DNA from: Aquimarina spongiae
GTDB lineage: Bacteria > Bacteroidota > Bacteroidia > Flavobacteriales > Flavobacteriaceae
Length of the DNA stretch: 64,000 nt
Assembly (NCBI RefSeq): GCF_900141785.1
Contig: NZ_FQYP01000004.1
Coordinates: 186,001-250,000 of the forward strand
Reading direction: 5' to 3'
In this document: positions 1 through 8,543 of the stretch, in pieces
How the letters are laid out: every line of letters starts with the position of its first letter
How positions within the stretch are numbered: position 1 is the stretch's first letter
Position numbers and translations under genes: made by a program
Notes under the pieces: generated by a model
The model's database searches: none
What the model was told of the DNA's origin: nothing
What the model saw: the letters and a program-made list of their open reading frames with translations, nothing else

Positions 1-149
1 TGAGGTTCATAAATAGGTACTACACCTTTCCTCATATTCTCAATTTTATTGACGTCGATATCAACACAAATAACTTCGTTTCCAGTTTCAGCCAGACAGG
101 TGCCTGTTACTAAACCTACATAACCCGTTCCTATAACCGATATTTTCAT
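1..149 (-). CDS. ugd: UDP-glucose 6-dehydrogenase, N-terminal fragment (runs off the window)
   Basis: Only the first 49 residues are in the window; the rest lies beyond the left edge. They read as a Rossmann-fold start with GTGYVG at residues 7-12, then a beta strand ending in VDID, and the segment KGVVPIYEP, which is typical of the UDP-glucose/GDP-mannose dehydrogenase family. The family oxidises the C6 hydroxyl of a nucleotide sugar to a uronic acid in the cytoplasm; UDP-glucose to UDP-glucuronate is the likeliest reaction, but the fragment cannot exclude another UDP-sugar substrate. The ATG overlaps the stop of the preceding WecG-family gene by 4 bases (ATGA), so it is the distal gene of the same polysaccharide operon. 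It is distinct from the WecC-type dehydrogenase at 13084-14298. Confidence 0.85.
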   Translation of the reverse strand, partial: MKISVIGTGYVGLVTGTCLAETGNEVICVDIDVNKIENMRKGVVPIYEP

Positions 150-889
150 TTACTTCTATATCTTTCTTTAAGTACTAAAAGTACAAATTTCGTATTACCA
201 ACTAAATAGCGTTTCCACATTCTTCTTGGCTCTTGAATAAATCTATAAAACCATTCTAATCCAGATTTTTGCATCCAAAGAGGAGCTCTTTTCACTTTAC
301 CGGCTACTACATCAAAACTTCCTCCTACTCCCATAATGAAATTTACCTTTGACAAAATTTCTCTGTTCTGATAAAGAAAATTTTCTTTTGTGGGAGAACT
401 AATTGCGACAAAAAGAATATTAGCTCCACTATCCGAGATTTGTTTTGCGATTGTTGTCTCATCTTCCTTATTGAAGTATCCATTGCGATAACCTGCTACA
501 ATTTCTGGAGAATACTTTTCAGAATAAATATCAACTACTTTCTTTACAACTTCCTCTTTTGCTCCGAAAAAAAATATTTTATATTGTTTTTCCTCTGCTT
601 TGGAAACTAGATTTTGCATCAGATCAATTCCTGCTACTCTTTCTTTTAGTGGTTTTTTTAAAAATCTTGAAGCCCATACAACCGCTTGTCCATCTGCATT
701 AATTAAATCACTGCTGTTCACGCTTTCCCTTAGTTGGAGGTCACTTTGCATTGAAACAATTTTACCAGCGTTTACAACTACGTGATGAATTTGATTTCCT
801 GTTTTGATAGTATCCTCTATCTCAGAAATCGTATCCTGCATAGACAAATTATCAATAACCGTATTAAGAATATGTATTCTATTTTCCAT
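146..889 (-). CDS. WecG/TagA/CpsF family glycosyltransferase (GT26)
   Basis: A 247-residue cytoplasmic, membrane-associated glycosyltransferase. The family moves N-acetylmannosamine or N-acetylmannosaminuronic acid from UDP onto a lipid-linked acceptor. Family marks are NADGQAVVW near residue 64, where the Asp corresponds to the family's catalytic Asp; RVAGID near 84; FFFGA; SPTKENF (the P-x-x-E segment); and the C-terminal [16 protein letters not shown]. The start was placed at the ATG at 889 (MENRIH), one base after the stop of the upstream gene; the in-frame ATG at 919 would overlap that gene and adds a non-conserved tail. With wecB and wecC in the same operon, UDP-ManNAcA is the probable donor; this is inference. 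Confidence 0.88.
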   Translation of the reverse strand: MENRIHILNTVIDNLSMQDTISEIEDTIKTGNQIHHVVVNAGKIVSMQSDLQLRESVNSSDLINADGQAVVWASRFLKKPLKERVAGIDLMQNLVSKAEEKQYKIFFFGAKEEVVKKVVDIYSEKYSPEIVAGYRNGYFNKEDETTIAKQISDSGANILFVAISSPTKENFLYQNREILSKVNFIMGVGGSFDVVAGKVKRAPLWMQKSGLEWFYRFIQEPRRMWKRYLVGNTKFVLLVLKERYRSK

Positions 890-890
890 G

Positions 891-2045
891 TTACTTTTTA
901 TAATAATAAGAGAACGCATAAAACATCCATGCCTGGGCCCATCTTATGTAAGGTATTTTGGAATTAAACAATTTCTTTTTTTGATAATAAAAATACCCCT
1001 TACTTGACTGCATATTATTAATAGTCCATTCTAAAACTCTATCCACTAAAGCAATATTCTCTTTGAGAACATCCAACTTACTTAACGTAACTACTAGTTG
1101 TGCAGGTGCATGAACATCTATTGGATATATCGAGTCGTTATAGTACTTTGAAATACCTTCTTCTGTAAAAAAAGTTTCCAAATAATACGTAAGTCCTTTG
1201 GTGATATGCTCTGAAAATGTATTATCTCCAGACATTTTTTGATAGGTATAAATACACTCCAGATTGTATCCCGTATGAAAATTATCCACCCACTGATGAT
1301 AAGGCAAAGTACTATATGACCAAGCCCCGTTTTCTTTTTGAAAATTACACGCATATCTCACCGCCTTTTCTGCTTCATTCAACAAAGCTTTGTCCTGTGT
1401 ATATTCGTATACCTGGCTTAAAAGCTTCGCTCCGAGTAATGAGGCATTGAAAACTTGAGTTTTATCTAATGGAGAATAGGAAAAAGAAAAATTTCCCTGG
1501 TTGTCATAGGTTCGATTCAAATCATTTAGAATAAATTTTGATGCATCTATGGCTGTATCCAGATAAACTTGATTCTTGGTAATCTTAAAGGCATCAATGA
1601 GAGCGCTTGCGATAAAAGTAGTAGCCACCACTGTTGGAGTACCTTTGGGTTGAAAAAACGCACGAGCTTGCCAATCAAAATTATATCCCCAACAAGCTCC
1701 AGAATACCCTGGGCTTTTTAACTCCAATAATTGATCCGAAAGTTTAATTATCTTCTGAAGATATTCTTCTTTAGGCTCCAAATTATAAAGGTTACAGTAC
1801 CCTGTTACAAAAAGCCCCAATCCCTTTGGGTTATATCCCTTTTCTACGATCGTTACCCCTCTAAGATTAATCGGGTTTCTTTTAAACAATTGAATCCAGG
1901 CAAGTCTAATAAACCTGCTTTTTGAAAACCCAGGAATTGCCTGAAAAACTTTACTGTTCAATCCATCATAAGGATCCCAACCTTTAAAGTTTTCTTTTTC
2001 ACAATACGATTTTAGCTTTTCAAAACTATCTTTGAATTTATTCAT
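891..2045 (-). CDS. Conserved polysaccharide-locus protein, alpha/alpha-barrel-like, function unknown
   Basis: A 384-residue protein with no signal peptide. It is rich in Trp, Tyr and aromatic helical segments, and has repeated helix-hairpin phrases such as GYSGACWGYNFDWQARAF and PYHQWVDNFHTGYNLE. That pattern is usual in alpha/alpha toroid folds (six-hairpin glycosidases, epimerases, lyases). Related proteins in Bacteroidota polysaccharide clusters are often labelled delta-aminolevulinic acid dehydratase by databases; nothing here supports that reaction. No catalytic motif could be assigned. Its place between a lipoprotein gene and the WecG-family transferase suggests a role in making or modifying the polysaccharide. 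It could be an epimerase or lyase acting on a sugar intermediate. Confidence 0.6.
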   Translation of the reverse strand: MNKFKDSFEKLKSYCEKENFKGWDPYDGLNSKVFQAIPGFSKSRFIRLAWIQLFKRNPINLRGVTIVEKGYNPKGLGLFVTGYCNLYNLEPKEEYLQKIIKLSDQLLELKSPGYSGACWGYNFDWQARAFFQPKGTPTVVATTFIASALIDAFKITKNQVYLDTAIDASKFILNDLNRTYDNQGNFSFSYSPLDKTQVFNASLLGAKLLSQVYEYTQDKALLNEAEKAVRYACNFQKENGAWSYSTLPYHQWVDNFHTGYNLECIYTYQKMSGDNTFSEHITKGLTYYLETFFTEEGISKYYNDSIYPIDVHAPAQLVVTLSKLDVLKENIALVDRVLEWTINNMQSSKGYFYYQKKKLFNSKIPYIRWAQAWMFYAFSYYYKK

Positions 2046-2089
2046 TTCTATTGGTTCGAAACTTTTAATAAACAGATAACAATAAAAAA

Positions 2090-3493
2090 TTACTCGATGT
2101 ATTCATATCTATACTCTTTGCCATCGTCAAATATTTTTGATATAACCCTATTTTGAGTATCACTTTCATAAGAATCTATAGTAAAGGCAGTTGAACCTCT
2201 TCTTATAACCCTTTTAACTTCTAATCCATAATCCTTTTCCCAAATACCATATTCTACCCGAAAATCATTCACATTATGATTAAATTCACTCTCCACATTA
2301 TTTAGAGTTTCTGTAGGATCAACATTTTTTTTAGAAATCAAGTAACCTCTACTATCATAATCTAAATCGAAAATCCCAGTAAGATAATAGCTCATACCAA
2401 CACCATTAACTGTTAATTTTCTTGGTTTTTCATCAACAAAATCAGAATATTCTTCAGTGTCTGAAAAATCACCTCCACAAGTTATATCGATAAAGGTCTT
2501 TTTGATTAATAGTCCTTCATCGTTGTATTTGAATCCTTCAGAAATGCATTGATTTCTGTAGGATTCAATCTTTATTCCCTTCGGAGTATCTATCCATAAA
2601 TAGGAGCTAGTACCTCCATTCGTTCCTGGATTAGTCTGATACTTCAAATAACCATTTTCATCATATTCGTAGTCCGAAGTTGATGCAATCCAAAGTGAAT
2701 AATAATCCTCTCTAAATGCAATTGTTGTACTTCTAATTTCTCTCCTCATCAAATGATCATCAAAAAAATAATAAACATCAGTGCGCCCATTATTCTTTTT
2801 TACGACCACCTTATTATTAAAATTAGACACTACTTTGGCGTTCTTAAATGATTTTAATACTTCTCCTTCATATAGTACATCAAAAGAAACCTCTGGATCT
2901 TTAATGATAGAATAACTTTTAATACTGATATTAAAAAAATCTTCAAATGGTTTAATCAAAATAATTAAATCATTATTTGTAGCATTGGAAATACTTAAAT
3001 CATCTATAGAAAAATCTGCAAAGACACTGTTATTATTGAAAACCTTAAAATTATGACCCAGATAATAGTCAAAAACGACCTCATCGCCAACAAGAGTATT
3101 TTCTTCATCATCATTTCTTAAGGATAATATTTGTTCTGAAAAAAGAGAGCCTGAAACCTCAAAAGAAGCTAAGTCCAGATACTTGATGGTAAAAGAAAAA
3201 TCTTGACTTACACTTGCATCGGTTTGAAATGATAAAGAGAAGGTTGAGGTATTCATATCATAAACCTTATTAATAACTACATTTTCATTAGAATTATCAA
3301 TAATATGTATATCCTCTTTCTCGTAATTTTCAATGTCGTTTATGGTAATTATATATGTTGCCTCTTTTGAAAGATCAAGAGTATTAGAGGTATACACTTC
3401 TCCATTTAACTTTAAAGAATACTCAATGTCCTCGGTATCATCTTTACTGCACGCCAAAAAGATCAATATTAAAGCCAATGCAAAAAGCTTCAT
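2090..3493 (-). CDS. Putative lipoprotein with YD-like repeats
   Basis: A 467-residue exported protein of unknown function. The start at 3493 gives MKLFALALILIFLAC, a clean type II signal peptide with the lipid-carrying Cys at residue 15, followed by SKDD. An upstream in-frame ATG at 3571 would bury this signal and was rejected. The N-terminal half is beta-rich and resembles Ig-like or plug-in sheets. The C-terminal half has successive YxxDxxGxL phrases (YEYDENGYLKY, YNDEGLLIKK, LDYDSRGYLISKK), a loose form of the YD/RHS-type repeat common in Bacteroidota lipoproteins. It sits in the polysaccharide operon with a 112-base gap before it, the widest internal gap there. It could be a surface protein hitch-hiking in the operon. 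Confidence 0.65.
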   Translation of the reverse strand: MKLFALALILIFLACSKDDTEDIEYSLKLNGEVYTSNTLDLSKEATYIITINDIENYEKEDIHIIDNSNENVVINKVYDMNTSTFSLSFQTDASVSQDFSFTIKYLDLASFEVSGSLFSEQILSLRNDDEENTLVGDEVVFDYYLGHNFKVFNNNSVFADFSIDDLSISNATNNDLIILIKPFEDFFNISIKSYSIIKDPEVSFDVLYEGEVLKSFKNAKVVSNFNNKVVVKKNNGRTDVYYFFDDHLMRREIRSTTIAFREDYYSLWIASTSDYEYDENGYLKYQTNPGTNGGTSSYLWIDTPKGIKIESYRNQCISEGFKYNDEGLLIKKTFIDITCGGDFSDTEEYSDFVDEKPRKLTVNGVGMSYYLTGIFDLDYDSRGYLISKKNVDPTETLNNVESEFNHNVNDFRVEYGIWEKDYGLEVKRVIRRGSTAFTIDSYESDTQNRVISKIFDDGKEYRYEYIE

Positions 3494-3605
3494 AATTGAA
3501 ATTCTATTTAAAACTTCAAAATCAATTCCTCGATTCATTCTTATCAATTCATTATTAATTGGCATATCCAAATAACCAACTCCGCTAATCTTAAATCCAA
3601 AAACC

Positions 3606-5747
3606 CTATATCTCTTGTGGAAGTCCTGTTGCTATTGAATCTAATATCTTAAATGTAGTAAGCGTAGTTAAATATATCGACTCAAAAGAGATGGGAGCTT
3701 CTTGATCAGATGTTAAAGAATTAATGAAGGATTGTACCTCCTGTTTATGTCCTTTACCATCCAATTTTACCTTAATGGTTTTATTGTTTTTGTGAATTGT
3801 TCCATTTCTGAAATCATGAATTCGACCTATTTTCCCTCCAGAGAAAACTTCTATCAATTCTTTAGGTAAAGACTTATCCCCATTTCCTAAATACAAAAGG
3901 TTACCAATTGATCCATCTTCAAATGAAATGGTAATAGAAATATTGTCTTCGGGAGTTATCTTGTCATTTGAGGATTTTATACAATCAGCATATACTTTTA
4001 CAGGTTTTGCATCAGTATAAAATTGCATTAGGTCAACAAAATGACACATTTCTCCAATTATTCTACCTCCACCTAAGTTTTTATTTTGCGTCCAGTGATC
4101 CTTTGGTATATGTCCAGCATTTACTCTGATATTTATTACCTTAGGTTCTCCGTTGTTTAAAAACTCTTCTTTTATCTTTACAGCAACTGGCGAAAATCTT
4201 CGATTAAAACCTACCATCAACTTTGCCTGGCCTGCTGCATATACTGCTTTCACTTCTTCAAGTTCTTCATAGTTCATTGCCAAAGGCTTTTCTACAAAAA
4301 CATGTTTATTGGCTTTTAAAGCTTTAATTGTGTAAGGAGCATGAGAATTATGCGGTGTCGCGATAAATACAGTATTAATTTCTGTATTATCGATAATATC
4401 ATTTGCCTCAGAAGAGGCATTATTAAAAGAAAATTTTTGAGCAACATTCTTTGCAGTAATGCCTTTGGTAGTTACTACAGTGTCTAGAGAAGCTCCATTA
4501 TTCTTTGCATGTGGAATTAAATAACTTTGAGCAAAACTACCTGCTCCAATAAATCCAGCATTAATTTTTTGAACAGGGCTTGACTTGATATTTACTTTTG
4601 TTGTTGATTTCTCTTCGTTATCCGGATAAGACAATAAAATCCCTATATGAGGTTCTTCAACTTTTCCTAATACAATATCGTACGCTTTTTGCGCATCACT
4701 AACATCAAAAGTATGTGTAATTAGGTTCTTTAATTTGACCGTGCCTTGCGAAATTAGGGTGAGAAAGGTTTCCATGTTACGCTGTTCTGTATAACGCACA
4801 TATGCATACGGATAATCATTTCCGTCTTCCTCATAACTTGTATCATATCTTCCAGGTCCGTACGAACAGGACATTCGCAGATCTAATTCTTTTCTATAAA
4901 AATCAGGATCTCTTGGCACATCCATCTTCACTGCTCCAACCACAATTACTTTCCCTTTTTTTCTACTTATTACTGCAGATAGTTCTATAGGATCATTGGT
5001 AGGTGCCGCCGCTGTAATGATAACACTATCAAAACCATGACCGTTTGTAAAATTGTCTATTGCTGTCAACAAATTGGAATCATTTCTTAGCAATGCTTGA
5101 TCTGCCCCACTATCTTTTGCCAGGTCAATTAGTCCTTTTGATAAGTCTGTACCAAATACTTCACATCCATTTGCTTTCAGTAACTGAACGGTTATCTGGC
5201 CCAATAATCCCAAACCAATTACGCAAACCTTATCTCCTAATCTTGGTTCTGCCTGTCTTACCCCTTGCAACGCAATTGCTCCTAAAGTGGTAAAGCTTGC
5301 TTCTTCAAAACTAACGTTATCAGGTATCTTCGCCACCAAATTTTGAGGAATACTAACTACTTCTGCATGTGACGCATAATCCTGTCCGGCGCATGCAACT
5401 CTATCTCCGGGTTTGAACCTGCTATCGCTGTCCATTGAAGCAGCCACAACTCCCGAAGTGCTATATCCTAATGCCTTTAGTGAGTCTAGTTTTGTTTTCA
5501 CTTTATCAAGAGTAGCTTTGATTCCTTCCTTCTTAATATTTTGAAGTACCTGAGCTACCAAATCTGGTCGCTGTTTGGCTTTACCTATAAGGTTGGCCTT
5601 GGCTACTTTTACTGTTCCTCTTTCGGTTCCTGCGCTTATTAATGAGAATTTGTTTTCTACCAAAACCATTTTTTCTGCAATAGAAGGTTTTGGTACATCA
5701 TCGACGTATAATTCCCCTGTTTTAAAATTCTGTATTACCTGTTTCAT
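3606..5747 (-). CDS. Two-domain oxidoreductase: zinc-alcohol-dehydrogenase-like plus Gfo/Idh/MocA-like
   Basis: A 713-residue natural fusion of two NAD(P)-binding enzymes. Residues 1 to about 370 are medium-chain dehydrogenase-like, with GDRVACAGQDYASHAE and the nucleotide-binding VIGLGLLGQ. Residues of about 390-713 are Gfo/Idh/MocA-like: FIGAGSFAQ, the EKPLAMNYEEL segment with the family's Lys, GFNRRFSP, and GGGRIIGEMCHFVDLM with the conserved His and Asp. Such fusions recur in bacterial polysaccharide loci and are thought to oxidise or epimerise a nucleotide sugar; the substrate is not known. I do not see the usual Cys zinc-ligand cluster of classical alcohol dehydrogenases. The ATG overlaps the end of the upstream glycosyltransferase gene by 26 bases. 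Confidence 0.85.
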   Translation of the reverse strand: MKQVIQNFKTGELYVDDVPKPSIAEKMVLVENKFSLISAGTERGTVKVAKANLIGKAKQRPDLVAQVLQNIKKEGIKATLDKVKTKLDSLKALGYSTSGVVAASMDSDSRFKPGDRVACAGQDYASHAEVVSIPQNLVAKIPDNVSFEEASFTTLGAIALQGVRQAEPRLGDKVCVIGLGLLGQITVQLLKANGCEVFGTDLSKGLIDLAKDSGADQALLRNDSNLLTAIDNFTNGHGFDSVIITAAAPTNDPIELSAVISRKKGKVIVVGAVKMDVPRDPDFYRKELDLRMSCSYGPGRYDTSYEEDGNDYPYAYVRYTEQRNMETFLTLISQGTVKLKNLITHTFDVSDAQKAYDIVLGKVEEPHIGILLSYPDNEEKSTTKVNIKSSPVQKINAGFIGAGSFAQSYLIPHAKNNGASLDTVVTTKGITAKNVAQKFSFNNASSEANDIIDNTEINTVFIATPHNSHAPYTIKALKANKHVFVEKPLAMNYEELEEVKAVYAAGQAKLMVGFNRRFSPVAVKIKEEFLNNGEPKVINIRVNAGHIPKDHWTQNKNLGGGRIIGEMCHFVDLMQFYTDAKPVKVYADCIKSSNDKITPEDNISITISFEDGSIGNLLYLGNGDKSLPKELIEVFSGGKIGRIHDFRNGTIHKNNKTIKVKLDGKGHKQEVQSFINSLTSDQEAPISFESIYLTTLTTFKILDSIATGLPQEI

Positions 5748-6744
5748 CCTTTAATATCTTTACATACATATCAATCAACTGATTGTGATATATCAAATTT
5801 TCTTTTTTGTTTAAAATCTTATCTTTTGAAGTATTCATTACATAGCTTACGCTTTTTGATAAATCTTCAATATCATCACTTTTGAATAAAATAGTTCCTT
5901 TTGGCCTTTCACATACGTCGCTTGCAATAGCTGGAATACCTAAATCCATAGCCTCCTGAATAGAGACTCCATAGCCGTCAGACAAATTAGGTCTTAGAAG
6001 GAACTTACAATTCTTAACATAATCCACTAGGTTTTCATTAAAAACAACTTCTATGTTTTCGGTCACGTCATACTTTTGCATTAATTCTTCCAAGTACTCC
6101 ACATCTGAATCTGATTGACTTCCAATCATAAAAAGCATGGTAAATTTATCTTTGTTTTCACTTAAAAACTGAAAGGTCAAAGGTACATTATATATTTCAT
6201 TTGATAGCTTTTGATTGAACTTCCAAACGCTGAAAAGAAATATTTCTTTAGTACTATTAATTTTCTTGTCAGCAATCACTGTAGGAGGAACATACGCGGG
6301 TAAAAATATAGATGACACTCCCTTCTCATTTAAGTAGTCATTCAAGTTCTTTGATACCGAAATAAATGTTGTCTTTCTGGTAACCGCCAGCAAAAGCAAT
6401 ACCAAAGATCTTACAATTTTGTGATACCCTAGTATCCTCTCAGAATGGATGGTAACAAAAACCTTCTCTCTTCTGAATAGTGAAAACAGAGGATAGTATA
6501 AGAAGTGGAAGAAAAAAAATTGATGGAAATGAAACAATCCATATCTTTTGGTAAACAATAGTTTTATATACCAAAAAAGGTTCTTTTTTGTAGCAAGCAC
6601 ATTTTTTTGTTCCTGATAGCCATGATTGTAGATCTGATATGGAATCTTACTTTCATTCAAAAAAGGTTCTATTCTCTTTACATGAACAGATATACCACCT
6701 AAAGGTGGTGGATAAGGTCCGAAAATAGCTAGTTCTTTATTCAT
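5722..6744 (-). CDS. Glycosyltransferase family 4-like
   Basis: A 340-residue GT-B type transferase, probably cytoplasmic and membrane-associated. The N-terminus has FGPYPPPLGGISVHVKR, the glycine-rich first loop typical of GT4 enzymes. The C-terminal half has LRPNLSDGYGVSIQEAMDLGIPAIAS, which matches the GT4 E-x7-E region where the donor nucleotide binds, although the first acidic position reads as Asp-Gly. It would add one sugar to the growing lipid-linked repeat unit. The donor and linkage cannot be read from sequence. It overlaps its upstream neighbour (O-antigen ligase-like) by 8 bases and its downstream neighbour by 26 bases, so translation is likely coupled. Confidence 0.85.
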   Translation of the reverse strand: MNKELAIFGPYPPPLGGISVHVKRIEPFLNESKIPYQIYNHGYQEQKNVLATKKNLFWYIKLLFTKRYGLFHFHQFFFFHFLYYPLFSLFRREKVFVTIHSERILGYHKIVRSLVLLLLAVTRKTTFISVSKNLNDYLNEKGVSSIFLPAYVPPTVIADKKINSTKEIFLFSVWKFNQKLSNEIYNVPLTFQFLSENKDKFTMLFMIGSQSDSDVEYLEELMQKYDVTENIEVVFNENLVDYVKNCKFLLRPNLSDGYGVSIQEAMDLGIPAIASDVCERPKGTILFKSDDIEDLSKSVSYVMNTSKDKILNKKENLIYHNQLIDMYVKILKDETGNTEF

Positions 6745-7978
6745 GAGTTTTTGATAGTAAAAAGCAATAAAAAAATCCTACAAACATTATTCCTTGAGCT
6801 CTAAATAAAGTCTCTGTAACTGCAGTAGCTGCAACGATCAAAAAAAAGGAATACAACACAAAATCTTTTCTTTTAATACCTTGATAAAGCAACATGAACA
6901 CTATAGAAAGGAAACTTAAAAGCAATGGCAACCCACCCATCAAAAGGGATTCTAAATAAGTATTGTGCACATTATAGGTTCTTTCAAGAAAAATCGAATG
7001 TCCTTCTTGCTTATATTTTTGTAATAGTATTTTCTTGTTGGATCCAGTACCGTGTCCAAGAATTGGGTTATCCTTTATTAAATCCAAAGCATCTTGCCAC
7101 AATAACAGTCTGCCTTGTTCCTCGGCCGTTTTATTTTTAATAAATTCTTTGTTGTTATACTTATATTCATACTTGTACCCAAGGGTATATAAGACCCGTT
7201 CTTTAACGATAGGAATATTCCAAGCTACAATAAGTAAAAATAGGATGGATAACAAATACGCTAAAACCGTTTTGATAATTACTTCTTTAGATTTTGAGCT
7301 TAATACCTTTGTGATATAGAGCAGGGAAATCCCTAAAAAAACCACATAACCCATTCTACTTCCTGCTAGTAATACACCGGCTATTTGTATCAATAAGGTT
7401 ATCCAGAACAGCCCCTTTTTTTTGAATAATAGATCTTTGTTAAAAACAACTAAGCTTAGAGATAATAGCGTGTACATGGAAACATAGGTAGGGTGCTGAT
7501 CAAAAATTTCCAGAAAATCAAACCTATAAAAAAAGTACCAGTTAAAATGTCCTCCAGATAAAGAAAAAACAACTTGCCGATAAACAGCATTGATCAAACA
7601 TACTACGTATAAAAGTGTTACTGCATGTATAAACACCTTTGAAACTAAATGACGCTGACTTTTTTCTAATGGTTTTATTGTCAAAAAAACCAGAGGAAGA
7701 ACTAAATATGGAAGATGTCTATTTATAACTTTAAACCCTTCTTTAGGTACTTCGGAGTATGTCAATCCAAGTGCCAATAAAACAAAAAATAAGATTAATA
7801 ACTGCACACTATTTGGCCTTACAATATTTTTGAAATCAAGATCCTTAAAATTAATAAGCCAAGTAGCCAACAATGCCATTAGCCCAATAGAGGCTGTTGC
7901 AATCGAAAATAAGTATCCTATTGCAGCAATAGAACATCCTATTGTAAACAAATTTCTTCTGTTAAGAGTCAATCCCAT
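6737..7978 (-). CDS. O-antigen ligase/polymerase family membrane protein (Wzy_C type)
   Basis: A 413-residue integral membrane protein with about ten to twelve hydrophobic segments. The large loop between residues of about 260 and 350 carries GHGTGSNKKILL and YNVHNTYLESLLMGGLP, the His-Asn-x-Tyr and G-x-G pattern of the Wzy_C/WaaL family. An Arg-containing LAGSRMGYVV is also characteristic. Family members either join polymerised O-antigen to lipid A core or polymerise repeat units on the periplasmic face. A second polymerase-like gene lies at 8521-9744, so I favour a ligase role here, but the two roles cannot be separated by sequence alone. It overlaps the acyltransferase gene by 17 bases. 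Confidence 0.82.
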   Translation of the reverse strand: MGLTLNRRNLFTIGCSIAAIGYLFSIATASIGLMALLATWLINFKDLDFKNIVRPNSVQLLILFFVLLALGLTYSEVPKEGFKVINRHLPYLVLPLVFLTIKPLEKSQRHLVSKVFIHAVTLLYVVCLINAVYRQVVFSLSGGHFNWYFFYRFDFLEIFDQHPTYVSMYTLLSLSLVVFNKDLLFKKKGLFWITLLIQIAGVLLAGSRMGYVVFLGISLLYITKVLSSKSKEVIIKTVLAYLLSILFLLIVAWNIPIVKERVLYTLGYKYEYKYNNKEFIKNKTAEEQGRLLLWQDALDLIKDNPILGHGTGSNKKILLQKYKQEGHSIFLERTYNVHNTYLESLLMGGLPLLLSFLSIVFMLLYQGIKRKDFVLYSFFLIVAATAVTETLFRAQGIMFVGFFYCFLLSKTHE

Positions 7979-8543
7979 ATTCTTTATAAATACCTAAAAT
8001 TTGATCTACCGTGTATTTGCTGCCTACATTTGTTAGTACTTCTTGTAAATCTTCGGTTGTAAACCTCCTTTTATATTTCTTTGCTGGTATTCCATATGCA
8101 ATACAATAAGGAGGGATATAATGATTTACTATGGCTCCGCTCGAAACAACTGCTCCTTCGCATATGTATGCATTTGTAAGCATTGTTGTATTAGCTCCAA
8201 CCCAAACACCATCTTCTAAAACAATTTTTTTGTCTACAACAGCTTTTTCTGGAGCAAAACGAATATGATTGTCTGTATACTCTAAATCGTGATCGCCTCC
8301 AAAAATTTTACAAAAAGGTCCAAACATTATGTGATTGCCTATTTCAACAGGAATATATTTGTTGGTTACAAAGTATCCATATGGACCAGAATAAAAATTA
8401 TCTCCTATCCTAAAAAATTGTGGGTTCCTTAATTCTGAAGCGTATCCAAACTTAAAATTCTTTCCACAAAAATTTAGTTTCCATTTCAGGTATGGCCTAT
8501 AGATAAATATGTTGTAGCACCTATGTATGAATTGAAGTATCAT
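7962..8543 (-). CDS. Hexapeptide-repeat (left-handed beta-helix) acyltransferase
   Basis: A 193-residue sugar O- or N-acyltransferase of the LbH superfamily. The centre shows the isoleucine-patch pattern of hexapeptide repeats: FRIGDNFYSGPYGYFV, VEIGNHIMFGPFCKIFGGDHD, VLEDGVWVGANTTML, ICEGAVVSSGAIV. The segment GGDHD supplies the likely catalytic His. It would acetylate a sugar of the repeat unit from acetyl-CoA in the cytoplasm. The protein has an N-terminal extension of about 35 residues rich in aromatics, possibly membrane-contacting. The start overlaps the preceding polymerase-like gene by 23 bases. Confidence 0.85.
   Translation of the reverse strand: MILQFIHRCYNIFIYRPYLKWKLNFCGKNFKFGYASELRNPQFFRIGDNFYSGPYGYFVTNKYIPVEIGNHIMFGPFCKIFGGDHDLEYTDNHIRFAPEKAVVDKKIVLEDGVWVGANTTMLTNAYICEGAVVSSGAIVNHYIPPYCIAYGIPAKKYKRRFTTEDLQEVLTNVGSKYTVDQILGIYKEYGIDS

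Noticed and set aside
890..919. Upstream in-frame start for the WecG-family gene
   Set aside because: It would overlap the preceding gene and adds ten non-family residues; the ATG at 889 starts the conserved N-terminus.
2090..3493. RHS/YD-repeat toxin
   Set aside because: The repeats are few and loose, the protein is short and carries a lipoprotein signal, and there is no RHS core or toxin tip.
3494..3571. Extended N-terminus of the YD-like lipoprotein
   Set aside because: The extension would place 26 polar residues before a perfect lipoprotein signal peptide.
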